Shown here: positions 1-7,825 of the stretch, piece by piece
Numbering within the stretch: the first letter of the stretch is position 1
Layout: every line of letters begins with the position of its first letter
Assembly: GCA_964495805.1 (NCBI GenBank)
Contig: CAZBWV010000049.1
Location: forward strand, 1 to 12,371
DNA length: 12,371 nt
Reading direction: 5' to 3'
Source: JALXCH01 sp964495805
GTDB lineage: Bacteria > Calditrichota > Calditrichia > RBG-13-44-9
Position numbers and translations under genes: made by a program
Notes under the pieces: generated by a model
Seen by the model: only the letters and a program-made list of their open reading frames with translations
The model's database searches: none
Told to the model about the DNA's origin: nothing

Positions 1-2040
1 GCGAAATGCGGAATGTTGCCGGCGCAAAGCAATAAGTCCCCGGTAATACTCCACCAGTTCCCGGTTCATCCGGCTGTGCCTGAAATTCAAATAGTTGGTG
101 GCATTGTCCTTATTGTAGCTATTGTGGTCAATGCGACCCCAGTTGGTGTCCGGCGCTTCCGTTTTCACTATGACTTTACTCCGGGCATATTCCTGTCCTT
201 CGTGCAACATCACCATCCCCTGGGAAGTAAGCAGGAACAACGCAGCTAATTTGTTGAGTCGCAATTGCGCAGAAGACAACCGGGCGTGGGCATCAATGTC
301 GGTAATACGTTGCTTTTCGTCCACTTCTCCCAAACCAATGCGGATGAAATCTCCCAGGGTATAGTCGTCATGGGATTCCAGATAATTTACCGAATGGCTG
401 GCCTGGCGGAACTGTCCTCCAAACTCCCGCAACGATCCTGTGATGTAGCGCTGTAGGCTGGTTACGGAATTGCTCCCCTGCCAGTGTCCGAAAATGAATC
501 CGAAACCGTTGTGAGGATTTTGTCCCTTCACTCCGTTGCGGAATTGGTCATTCCATGCTGCCCAGCCGTGCTCGGAAAAACCGGACGGGTCGTACCCACC
601 ACCCCATGGTTCTGCGATGAGAATCACCCCCGGTTTAATCTGTTGAGCCGCCCGGGTAATGGCCTTCACCGTTTCCCGATCAATCATGTTGGCCAGATCA
701 AACCGAAAACCGTCCACGTGATATTCCCGCAACCAGTGCACCACGCTGTCCACAATCAGGCGCCGTGCCATGGGACGTTCCGTTTTCAAATCGTTTCCGC
801 AGCCGCTTACCGAAGTGAAACTTCCGTCCGGATTGACCCGAAAGTAGTAATATTTGTCGATATATTTCAGAGGATTGTAATCATACTGCGACACGTGGTT
901 ATAGACCACATCCATCAATACAGCAATACCGTTACGGTGGAATGCCTGTACCATCTCTTTAAACTCTTGCACCTGGGAGCCATCCGCACCGCAGTAGAAG
1001 CCTTCCTCCATTTTGTTACCGCTGGCATAATAGGATTCCGGTGCTAAAAAATAACTGGTCATATAGCCCCAATGGTTGCGTGCATAGGGATTCCAGGTAT
1101 TGAACACCGGTGCGGTGGAATCGCGGTAAGGCACTTCCCGATTGCCAAAATCCTGTGCTGGCAATAGCTCCACCGCATTCACCCCCAGCGAGCGGATGTA
1201 AGGTAAGCCACCTTCCTGCGGTTCCTGCCACAGACTTCGGTAATAGCCACGTTTGCCGTCTGGTAATCCGCTGGTAGGATGAGCGGTCAAATCGCGGATG
1301 TGCATTTCGTAGATGATCAAGTCCCGCCAGGCAGGAGGGCGAAATTCTGTATCCTGCCAGACGAATGTATCCGGTGGCAGAATAATCGTTTTGCCGGGAT
1401 GGGTGTAATGGTTCAGAGTCACCACTGCGGGACTGTACGGATCGGCCAGTACCAGCGTGGAATCAAACATTTCACCTTCCCCGGTGGCTCCCCAGACCCG
1501 GTAGCCATAATAGCTTCCCAACCAGCTATTCGGCGCCCGAAACCACCAGGTCCCATCATCGTCCCGTTTCATGAGATGGGAGTTTCCAGCCATCTGGCGA
1601 TAATTGGTAAAGTGAACAATTTTCACCCATTTTGCCCGGGGAGCAAAAAGCCGAAAAGTAATTGAATCGCCTTCTATGTGGTAACCCAGCGGTTGGTGGG
1701 AAACCAACTGGTCCAGTATGCCATCCGGTCGCAGGAACAAAGAATCCCCCCGGGAAGTGATTAGATAGTAATGCCGGGTCAGGTCAAATTGTTTTTCTAC
1801 CATCAAATCGATGGTGGTACCGTGCTTTCCCCGCCGGGTAAACCGTTTGATTCGCCTTTCCGGAACGATCTTCCACTTCTTAATTTCCTGAAGCGAAATC
1901 ACTTCTTTCAATTGTATTCGTGCCACCCGCCAGTTGTGAAGAGTTGCATCGATAATGGGCAGGGAGGTGTTCCCCCGGCTATTCGCCGATAATGGAATGG
2001 CAAAAAGCAGTATTAGGACAATCGTTTTCCATTTTTTCAT
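1..2040 (-). CDS. Secreted pullulanase/isoamylase-like GH13 debranching enzyme, C-terminus cut by window edge
   Basis: Glycoside hydrolase of family GH13, probably cleaving alpha-1,6 branches of glycogen, starch or pullulan. I translated the - strand through all 680 codons without a stop; the gene continues past position 1. Residues 1-19 form a signal peptide (basic start, then VLILLFAIPLSA), with no lipobox Cys, so the product is exported as a soluble protein. Residues about 121-200 look like a CBM48-type beta domain (ITFRLFAPRA). The catalytic barrel starts near YEMHIRDLT (244-252). GH13 signatures are all intact: region I MDVVYNH (376-382), region II DGFRFD with nucleophile D448, region III IAEPWG with acid/base E477, region IV ESHDD with D558. 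NHWGYM at 342-347 resembles the NWGYDP motif of type I pullulanases. Only the barrel end and C-terminal beta domain are missing. Start ATG (2038-2040) has AGGA 10 bases upstream. Transcribed divergently from the transporter gene. Pullulanase versus other debranching specificity is uncertain. Confidence 0.9.
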   Translation of the reverse strand, partial: MKKWKTIVLILLFAIPLSANSRGNTSLPIIDATLHNWRVARIQLKEVISLQEIKKWKIVPERRIKRFTRRGKHGTTIDLMVEKQFDLTRHYYLITSRGDSLFLRPDGILDQLVSHQPLGYHIEGDSITFRLFAPRAKWVKIVHFTNYRQMAGNSHLMKRDDDGTWWFRAPNSWLGSYYGYRVWGATGEGEMFDSTLVLADPYSPAVVTLNHYTHPGKTIILPPDTFVWQDTEFRPPAWRDLIIYEMHIRDLTAHPTSGLPDGKRGYYRSLWQEPQEGGLPYIRSLGVNAVELLPAQDFGNREVPYRDSTAPVFNTWNPYARNHWGYMTSYFLAPESYYASGNKMEEGFYCGADGSQVQEFKEMVQAFHRNGIAVLMDVVYNHVSQYDYNPLKYIDKYYYFRVNPDGSFTSVSGCGNDLKTERPMARRLIVDSVVHWLREYHVDGFRFDLANMIDRETVKAITRAAQQIKPGVILIAEPWGGGYDPSGFSEHGWAAWNDQFRNGVKGQNPHNGFGFIFGHWQGSNSVTSLQRYITGSLREFGGQFRQASHSVNYLESHDDYTLGDFIRIGLGEVDEKQRITDIDAHARLSSAQLRLNKLAALFLLTSQGMVMLHEGQEYARSKVIVKTEAPDTNWGRIDHNSYNKDNATNYLNFRHSRMNRELVEYYRGLIALRRQHSAFR

Positions 2041-2068
2041 TTGGTTGCGTTCCTGTGTTTTTACTAAA

Positions 2069-2081
2069 TTCACCTGGTGAA
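2069..2081. promoter_or_regulatory. 13-bp palindrome, candidate operator of the divergent pair
   Basis: TTCACCTGGTGAA is a perfect palindrome with 6-bp arms around one central base. It lies 28 bp upstream of the glycoside hydrolase start codon, within its likely 5' leader or promoter, and about 185 bp upstream of the transporter start. Position and symmetry fit a dimeric repressor site controlling the carbohydrate gene, but a 13-bp palindrome can arise by chance and no regulator gene is adjacent. Confidence 0.3.
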
Positions 2082-2265
2082 GAAAATACAAACAATTGGG
2101 AAGCGGTTTAAAGCATATTTTTTAATCGGTGTATTGTTACAGGTAAACAGTCCGACAGATACTGGTGCGGGAATTCCAGTCCGGAGCAGGTGGAGATGAT
2201 CCGGAAAGGGAGAAGTGAAGTAACGGGTCAGCCATTATTCCGAAAAGGGAAAAAACCGAAAGGCA

Positions 2266-3486
2266 GTGAATAGTTTGCTGGAACCGATAATCATCATTGT
2301 TGCGCTTACGTTGAGTTTTTACTTTGCCGGGACGGAAACGGCATTTATTTCGGTGAATAAAGTGCGAATCGAGTTGTGGCGCCGCCAGAGGCGACGGGGC
2401 AGCGAGGTGATTCGCAACTTCTTGCTTAAGCCGGAACGTTTTATTTACACCACCCTGGTGGGTAATAATATCAGCAACGTGGCGTTTGCCTCTTATGCCA
2501 CTCTTTATTTCAACAACTACTTTAGTAGCGAGATCACCTGGCTTGTTATTACTTTACTCACCGTGATGGTGGGGGAAATCATCCCCAAAACGCTATTCCG
2601 GAGTCTGGCAGATTGGGTAATTCTGCGAGTTGGACCGCTGCTCAATCTGTTTTATTATTTACTTTATCCCATGATATGGATTGTAAGCCGGGTTAGCGAA
2701 TGGATTTTACGTCTGTTTCACATTCAGTCCGATGAGGTGCGCCATTTCTTCTCCAAGAAGGATGTGGAAATTCTCATTCGCGAGAGTGAGAATCGGGTGA
2801 ATGTCCCCCGGGAGGAAGGGGAAATCCTGCGCCGGATTCTGCAACTGCGGCAAATCAAGGTGCGCGACGTGATGATACCACGCACGGAAATTGTGGCAAT
2901 TCCCGAAAATGCCTCCATCAAAGAGCTGGTGCACCTTATGGAAAAATCCGGTTTCACCAAAATACCGGTATACCGGCAGAATCTGGACAACATCATCGGG
3001 GTGGTGTTTTTAAAAGACCTGTTCAAAGAGCCTGAAACGTTGAAGGAGATTGTGCGGGAGGTGATGTTCGTACCGGAGACCAAAAACTGTTCCGATTTGC
3101 TGCGGGAATTCCGGCAGCGGAATATGTCCATCGCTATCGTAGTGGATGAGTACGGGGGAACGGCCGGGCTGGTAACTACAGAGGATTTAATTGAAGAATT
3201 AGTGGGAGAAATCGAAGACGAATTTGACGAAACGGCGGTGCAAATCCGGAAAATCGGGCCGGGTGTTTACAGCGTAAATGCACGCATCGAGCTGGAAGAA
3301 CTTCGGGATGCATTAAAAATTGAGCTGCCCGAAGGGGATTATGAGACGCTGGCGGGATTTATCCTGAGCCATCTGGGACACATCCCCCGCCGCGACGAAA
3401 CTTTCGAATACAACGGCATCCGCTTTACTATCACCCGTTCCACCCGAAAAAAATTAGAATGGGTCAAAGTGGAAATTCCCCGGTAA
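2266..3486 (+). CDS. CNNM/CorC-family membrane protein with CBS pair (putative Mg2+/Co2+ transporter)
   Basis: Inner-membrane protein of the CNNM/CorC (UPF0053, HlyC/CorC) family, 406 residues, a usual length. The N-terminal DUF21/CNNM membrane domain (about 1-175) shows family motifs AGTETA (21-26), GNNISN (66-71) and GEIIPKT (103-109), with hydrophobic segments near 6-28, 64-84, 90-110 and 120-145. A tandem CBS pair follows (about 200-320), starting with MIPRTEI (203-209) and containing DEYGGTAGLVT (294-304) and the acidic stretch GEIEDEFD (314-321). The C-terminal 330-406 is the CorC_HlyC domain. CNNM relatives move Mg2+ or Na+, and CBS domains bind adenine nucleotides; the substrate here is not visible. 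The start is GTG with GAAAGG just upstream; the next in-frame start would cut into the first membrane helix. It stands alone: 176 bp separate it from the kinase operon. Confidence 0.93.
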   Translation: MNSLLEPIIIIVALTLSFYFAGTETAFISVNKVRIELWRRQRRRGSEVIRNFLLKPERFIYTTLVGNNISNVAFASYATLYFNNYFSSEITWLVITLLTVMVGEIIPKTLFRSLADWVILRVGPLLNLFYYLLYPMIWIVSRVSEWILRLFHIQSDEVRHFFSKKDVEILIRESENRVNVPREEGEILRRILQLRQIKVRDVMIPRTEIVAIPENASIKELVHLMEKSGFTKIPVYRQNLDNIIGVVFLKDLFKEPETLKEIVREVMFVPETKNCSDLLREFRQRNMSIAIVVDEYGGTAGLVTTEDLIEELVGEIEDEFDETAVQIRKIGPGVYSVNARIELEELRDALKIELPEGDYETLAGFILSHLGHIPRRDETFEYNGIRFTITRSTRKKLEWVKVEIPR

Positions 3487-3502
3487 ATCTTTCCCCGTAA
3501 GA

Positions 3503-3567
3503 TCGAACGTTTTTGTCCATTCAATTGTCAAATGTGTTTAAAGGAGCCATTCTTCCTGCACGTTCGA
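3503..3567. repeat. Inverted repeat TCGAACGT / ACGTTCGA upstream of the kinase operon
   Basis: TCGAACGT (3503-3510) and ACGTTCGA (3560-3567) are exact 8-bp reverse complements 49 bp apart, in the gap between the transporter and the histidine kinase. The spacing is too long for a compact hairpin and fits better with two binding sites for one dimeric regulator (about five to six helical turns centre to centre). The extended half-site GCACGTTCG (3558-3566) recurs exactly at 7425-7433, upstream of the envelope cassette. A role in regulation is inference. Confidence 0.35.
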
Positions 3568-3662
3568 ATTAAAAAATCAATCTCAGGGACCTTGCCCGGC
3601 TGCTTCTTTTGAGATAAGTGGTATGGTTACACCCAATCCGTATTTCAAACAGGATATGTTCC

Positions 3663-5699
3663 ATGAAAAAGACTTCACTTAAACGTGGCACTCTCATTCG
3701 ACGCCGGTATTTGATTCTCATTTTTGCTGCAATGGCATTGCTGATGATTAGCTCAGCAACCATCGAATTACACCAGAGCCGTCAGGAATTGGTGGATTTG
3801 ATGGAAAAGGATGCCCATTCCCTTTCCGAAACAGTGATTCTTGCCTCCCGCAAAATGATTACTGCTCAGCATCTGTTCGAACAGCTTATTGAGGAGCGGT
3901 TGCTTAACAATGCAGGGTTGATTCTTCGCTTATACCGGCAGGGTCGGGTGACCAATCGGTTACTGGCAGAGCTGGCTCGACAAAACAATTTGTATCGGAT
4001 TAACATTTTCAATTCTCGGGGACGGAAAATTCTCTACAGTCACGAGCCGGAGTTTCCGGAAAATCAGGGAGGTGAATTTCGTTCGCCGGAAATTCTACAG
4101 CCAATTTTTCAGGGAAAGGCGGACACGCTGATTATCGGTCTGCGGCAGGCGCGGCATCGTGCCGGTTTCCGTTATGCGGTGGCGCTGGCCACTCCCGAGA
4201 GAGGTGCCATTGTGGTTAATATGGATGCCGAGCAGTTACTGGAATGGCGGCGAGAGATTGGTTTTGGTAGTTTGTTGCGCCGACTGGTGGATAATCCCGG
4301 AATTATTTACGCTGCATTGCAGGATACTTCCGGCATTCTGGCGGCATCCGGAAATGTTCGCCAACTGGAACGAATCCTGGATTCACCGTTTCTCTCCCGC
4401 GCGCTCCGTGATTCGCTTTTCCTGGCCCGCTTTACCCAATTCGATTCCCTCCAGGTACTGGAAACCGTACATCCTTTTTACTATCAGGGAGAAGCCATCG
4501 GGCTTTTCCGGCTGGGTCTTTCCACCGAAGCATTGCACGCCATTAACCGCCGCATTTATCGGCGCATTGTCATCATTAGCATTGTGCTCATTCTGGTCGG
4601 TGTACTGCTTTTTACCCTGCTTATGGTGCGTCAGAATCTGGAAGTGATTCACCGGCAGTACACAGTGGTGGAAACTTATTCCCGCAACATTCTGGAAAAT
4701 GTAAGTGATGCCATTATAGTGGCGGAGGAACAAAACGGAATTCAAATCTTCAATCACGCTGCAGAAAAGTTGTTTGGTCTTTCTGCCCGCAAAGTGGTAG
4801 GGACGGATATCCGCTCCTTACTCCAACAATTCCGCTGTTCACCGGAAATGTCCGGACGGGAACGCATGCAGGAGGTGGAGTGTGAAGTGCAGGGTAACCG
4901 TCGGTATCTGCTGGTTTCACGGAGCGAACTGCTCACACCCGGGCATCCCGGATTGGAAATTTTGGTCATCCGCGATTTGACCCGTCTCAAACAAATGGAA
5001 GCGCAAATACAGCGTCGGGAGCGGTTGACGGCCATGGGACAGCTGGCCTCCGGTGTGGCGCACGAAATCCGTAATCCCCTGAATGCCATCAGCACCATTA
5101 TCCAGCAGTTAAATCGGGATTTTGTCCCGCAGGATAATCAAGAGGAATACCATCAGCTTACCACCATTGTTTACCAGGAAGTTCAGCGCATTAATCGTAC
5201 CATCGAAAATTTCCTACGTTTTGCCCGTCCGGAGCCTATGCAATTGGAAAAATTTTCTTTGCCGGAATTCTTCCAGCGTCTGCACAGGCAATATCAGCCT
5301 ATCCTGCAGGAAAAAGGGATTCACCTCCGACTGCAAATGGACTGGCACGGGCAGGTGAGGTGGGATCGGGAAAAAATGCAGCAGGTATTTATGAATTTGA
5401 TGCAAAACGCCATAGATGTGCTGGAGAAAGATGGAGAAATTCGCATTCAGGTAAGTGGGGGAGATTCGGGCACAGTGGTGGTGCGGTTTCAGGATAATGG
5501 GCCGGGAATTCCTCCGGAAGTTCAATCGCGCATTTTTAACCTGTACTTTACCACCAAACCACAGGGTACCGGCGTGGGATTGGCTATTGTGCAGCGCATT
5601 GTGGATGAGCATGGCGGCTGGATTCATCTGCAAAGCGAACCGGGAAAGGGCACGGTTTTTGTAATAACCATTCCCGTGAATGCAGAAGAAACACAATGA
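3663..5699 (+). CDS. Membrane sensor histidine kinase, NtrB/AtoS/ZraS-like
   Basis: Autophosphorylating kinase of the two-component pair with the next gene; 678 residues from the ATG at 3663. That start has AGGA eight bases upstream and gives a normal basic N-terminus before the first helix, so I prefer it to an in-frame GTG at 3618. TM1 is about 16-36 and TM2 302-322. The roughly 265-residue exported region between them looks like a double-Cache type sensor. A PAS domain spans about 341-445 (NILENVSDAIIV at its start); there is no obvious HAMP domain. HisKA has the H-box GVAHEIRNPLNA with H467. The HATPase domain shows the N box with N582, G1 box DNGPGI (611-616) and the F/G2 region near 627-646 (YFTTKPQGTGVGLAIV). 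All catalytic residues are present. The regulator starts 9 bp after the stop. The signal is unknown. Confidence 0.95.
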   Translation: MKKTSLKRGTLIRRRYLILIFAAMALLMISSATIELHQSRQELVDLMEKDAHSLSETVILASRKMITAQHLFEQLIEERLLNNAGLILRLYRQGRVTNRLLAELARQNNLYRINIFNSRGRKILYSHEPEFPENQGGEFRSPEILQPIFQGKADTLIIGLRQARHRAGFRYAVALATPERGAIVVNMDAEQLLEWRREIGFGSLLRRLVDNPGIIYAALQDTSGILAASGNVRQLERILDSPFLSRALRDSLFLARFTQFDSLQVLETVHPFYYQGEAIGLFRLGLSTEALHAINRRIYRRIVIISIVLILVGVLLFTLLMVRQNLEVIHRQYTVVETYSRNILENVSDAIIVAEEQNGIQIFNHAAEKLFGLSARKVVGTDIRSLLQQFRCSPEMSGRERMQEVECEVQGNRRYLLVSRSELLTPGHPGLEILVIRDLTRLKQMEAQIQRRERLTAMGQLASGVAHEIRNPLNAISTIIQQLNRDFVPQDNQEEYHQLTTIVYQEVQRINRTIENFLRFARPEPMQLEKFSLPEFFQRLHRQYQPILQEKGIHLRLQMDWHGQVRWDREKMQQVFMNLMQNAIDVLEKDGEIRIQVSGGDSGTVVVRFQDNGPGIPPEVQSRIFNLYFTTKPQGTGVGLAIVQRIVDEHGGWIHLQSEPGKGTVFVITIPVNAEETQ

Positions 5700-5708
5700 G
5701 AGGAATAA

Positions 5709-7076
5709 ATGGAAGATTTTACTATCCTGGTAATTGATGATGAACCGGCGCAGCTAATTTCGCTGGAAGGGTTTTTAAAACGTCGGGGATTTCGGGTGTA
5801 CACCGCCAGAAGTGGTAACGAGGGGTACCAGATTGCCCGGGAACACATTATTGATCTGGTACTAACTGATTTCCGTATGCCGGACTGGAACGGGTTGGTG
5901 GTACTGCGCAAGATGAAAGAACTCAATCCTGATATGGATGTGGTGGTGATGACCGCTTATGGTAGCGTGAATGATGCAGTGGAAATAATGAAAGCCGGTG
6001 CCTACGACTATTTAACCAAACCCATCGATTTAAATGAACTGGAGAATTTGATTCATCGCGTGCAGGAGCGGCATCATTTAATTCGGGAAAACCGGTTGTT
6101 AAAGGAACAGTTGCAGGAACGGTTCCGCTTCGAATCGATTATCTCCCAGAGTAAAGAGATGGAGGAAGTACTGAATCTGGCGGGACGGGTGGCTGCAAGC
6201 AAAGCCTCTGTATTGATTCGTGGTGAAAGTGGCACCGGGAAGGAACTGATTGCCCGTGCCATCCATTTTGCCAGTCCGCGCAAGGATAAACCATTTGTAG
6301 TGGTGAATATTGCTGCGCTCAGCGAAAATTTAATTGAGAGTGAACTGTTCGGACACGAAAAAGGGGCATTTACCGGTGCCACTCAGCGACGCATCGGAAA
6401 GTTTGAACAGGCAAACGGTGGCACCCTTTTTATCGACGAAGTAGGCGACATTCCGCTACCCATTCAGGTGAAGCTGCTTCGTGCCATTCAGTTTGGCGAA
6501 ATCGAACGAGTCGGGGGGAACAAACCCATTCAGGTGGATGTGCGCATTATTGCTGCCACCCATCGCAATCTGGAAGAGATGATTCGTAAGGGGGAGTTCC
6601 GGGAAGATTTGTACTATCGTTTCAATGTGGTCACCATCCACATTCCACCGTTACGGGAACGCAAATCCGATATTCCTCTTTTGGTGGATTATTTTATCCG
6701 CAAATTTTCTGCAGAGAATGGAAAACACATCAAAGGCATCACCCGGGAAGCCCTGGATCAATTAATGAAATATGACTATCCGGGAAACGTACGGGAGATG
6801 GAAAATATTATTGAGCGCGCAGTCGTGCTGGCGCGTGGGGAGTACATAACCAGCCGCGATTTACCGGCTCAGATACATGATGTACCGGAAACATCTCTGC
6901 TGGATCCCTACCAGTTGAGTGATGGGTACGAAAAGAAACTGAAAGCATTCGAGCGGGAGATGATTCAGGAAGCGCTGCGTAGAAGTGGGGGAAACAAGAG
7001 TGCGGCAGCGAGACTGCTGGGAATTACCGAACGGCATTTACGCTCACGGCTGGAAAGGCTGGGGTTGAAAAAGTAA
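5709..7076 (+). CDS. NtrC-family sigma-54-dependent response regulator
   Basis: DNA-binding partner of the preceding kinase, 455 residues, full length for the family. The receiver domain (1-120) has the acidic pair D10/D11, phosphoacceptor D54 (TDFRMPDWNG), T82 and K104. The AAA+ domain (about 145-375) has Walker A GESGTGKE (172-179), the sigma-54 contact loop GAFTGA (219-224) and Walker B TLFIDE (239-244); an arginine-rich sensor region follows. The last 40 residues are a Fis-type helix-turn-helix (NKSAAARLLGITERHLRSRL). With GAFTGA intact this should remodel sigma-54 RNA polymerase, so it acts at -24/-12 promoters from upstream enhancer sites. The RBS GAGAGGAA overlaps the kinase stop region, indicating translational coupling. 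The nearest -24-like sequences lie downstream at 7422 and 7448, making the envelope genes its most obvious target; this is inference. Confidence 0.96.
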   Translation: MEDFTILVIDDEPAQLISLEGFLKRRGFRVYTARSGNEGYQIAREHIIDLVLTDFRMPDWNGLVVLRKMKELNPDMDVVVMTAYGSVNDAVEIMKAGAYDYLTKPIDLNELENLIHRVQERHHLIRENRLLKEQLQERFRFESIISQSKEMEEVLNLAGRVAASKASVLIRGESGTGKELIARAIHFASPRKDKPFVVVNIAALSENLIESELFGHEKGAFTGATQRRIGKFEQANGGTLFIDEVGDIPLPIQVKLLRAIQFGEIERVGGNKPIQVDVRIIAATHRNLEEMIRKGEFREDLYYRFNVVTIHIPPLRERKSDIPLLVDYFIRKFSAENGKHIKGITREALDQLMKYDYPGNVREMENIIERAVVLARGEYITSRDLPAQIHDVPETSLLDPYQLSDGYEKKLKAFEREMIQEALRRSGGNKSAAARLLGITERHLRSRLERLGLKK

Positions 7077-7420
7077 TTTACCGAAACAGATCGCCCGGAT
7101 GGTCGAATTGTTCGCCTCTCCGGACGAATAATTGAGCCTTTTTCCCGATAGAAATCTCATAAAAAATTTTATTTGCTGTGTTCTTCCGGGCAATTTCAAT
7201 GTCGTTATCCGGAAAAAAACGGTAGTTCGGTAGAGGGAGTTGTTCATTCCTGAGTAAAATGGTTTTGGTGAATGTTTTTCATAAACGAAGCAATGCAAAT
7301 ATAGCTATTCGGAACCATTGCAAGAAGTGAGGAATACCTGATCACGCCATTCCGTTCGTCTCCATCGGCGAATATATCCGAAAACATTGAATTTTTCCTG
7401 AAATGAAAACTTTTGATTTT
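7077..7420. other. AT-rich intergenic region after the response regulator; no gene seen
   Basis: No open frame here has a plausible RBS or recognisable protein. After the stop there is a weak hairpin (CCGGA 7095-7099 with TCCGG 7119-7123, and inside it CGAA/TTCG at 7104-7114), followed by TTTTT at 7138-7142. The gap from stem to T-run is too long for a convincing intrinsic terminator. The region would hold enhancer sites for the NtrC-type regulator if it acts on the promoter proposed just downstream; I could not see a clear inverted-repeat site. Confidence 0.4.
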
Positions 7421-7447
7421 TTTGGCACGTTCGGACAAATCAATTTT

Positions 7448-7464
7448 TTGGCATTTAAATTGTA
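7448..7464 (+). promoter_or_regulatory. Candidate sigma-54 (-24/-12) promoter
   Basis: TTGGCATTTAAATTGTA matches the sigma-54 consensus in the -24 box (TTGGCA) and spacing, and has TTGTA where TTGCA is expected, so the -12 C is a mismatch. A second -24-like box, TTGGCACG (7422-7429), lies 26 bp upstream but lacks a -12 element. Transcription would start near 7475 and run through the structured leader into the barrel gene. The adjacent NtrC-family activator supports the reading; the imperfect -12 element argues against it. Confidence 0.35.
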
Positions 7465-7539
7465 CATAACTGAGCGAAGAATGAAACGAAAGGTGTTTAA
7501 ACAATCGAATGGTTCCCGAACTGCGGAGAGATATTTCCG

Positions 7540-7770
7540 ACATTGCAAATTCCGATAGAGAGGAAGTTATCGGATTGGGTTGGCAGAAATCGTGTATCAT
7601 CGATTTTCTGAGATTGTGTGGAGGACTCCGATCCGTCGGAATACCGCATGCAGGACGGATTGCAACAGATAGGTGTCTCCGGAAAGCTGGATATCCGTTA
7701 AGCGGTAAGAGGATGACTAAAGTTCAAAAAATATACTCAAAACCGGCCCTCGCAGGTGATTCACATAGAT
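7540..7770 (+). promoter_or_regulatory. Structured leader upstream of the terminator and barrel gene; candidate cis-regulatory RNA
   Basis: Successive potential stems on the + strand: TCCGATA 7551-7557 with TATCGGA 7568-7574; CAGAAATCG 7584-7592 with CGATTTTCTG 7601-7610 (nine pairs, one bulged T); GGAGGAC 7620-7626 with GTCTCC 7675-7680 (one bulged G) enclosing CGATCCGTC 7629-7637 with GACGGATTG 7654-7662 (nine pairs, one G-U); and a short CCG/CGG loop at 7695-7705. A strong terminator follows at once. Several stems followed by a terminator just before a start codon is the layout of riboswitches and attenuators. I recognise no known class, and there is no leader peptide I trust. A free-standing small RNA ending at the terminator is the main alternative. 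Confidence 0.4.
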
Positions 7771-7807
7771 GGAAGTCCTTTTCGGGAACGAGAGGGACTT
7801 CCTTTTT
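7771..7807 (+). terminator. Strong intrinsic terminator 18 bp before the barrel gene start
   Basis: The 5' arm GGAAGTCCTTTTCG (7771-7784) pairs with all 14 bases of CGAGAGGGACTTCC (7789-7802), including two G-U pairs, across a GGAA tetraloop, and TTTTT follows (7803-7807). The next start codon is at 7826, so there is no room for a promoter between them: any transcript of the downstream gene must read through this structure or start inside it. That makes it a likely control point rather than a simple gene end. Confidence 0.85.
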
Positions 7808-7825
7808 AAACAGGGGAGAAACAGG

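Noticed and set aside
484..1665. Open frames on the + strand across the glycoside hydrolase
   Set aside because: They lie opposite a continuous 680-codon - strand gene with all GH13 motifs; they have no RBS and no recognisable content.
3618..3662. GTG at 3618 as the kinase start
   Set aside because: It has no ribosome binding site, whereas ATG at 3663 has AGGA eight bases upstream and gives a normal basic N-terminus before TM1.
7244..7600. 118-codon - strand frame in the same gap
   Set aside because: It crosses the candidate promoter; composition looks random and no family is recognisable.
7655..7705. Cobalamin riboswitch (ATTGCAACAG and AAAGCTGGATATCCG recall parts of it, including the B12 box)
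   Set aside because: The match is loose, the other conserved cobalamin elements are absent or out of order, and downstream genes have no clear B12 link. A covariance search would settle it.
7620..7770. c-di-GMP (GEMM) riboswitch, RNase P RNA or SRP RNA
   Set aside because: I found none of the GEMM conserved blocks, and GAGGAAGT at 7559 and CCGGAAAG at 7679 are not embedded in the RNase P or SRP cores.
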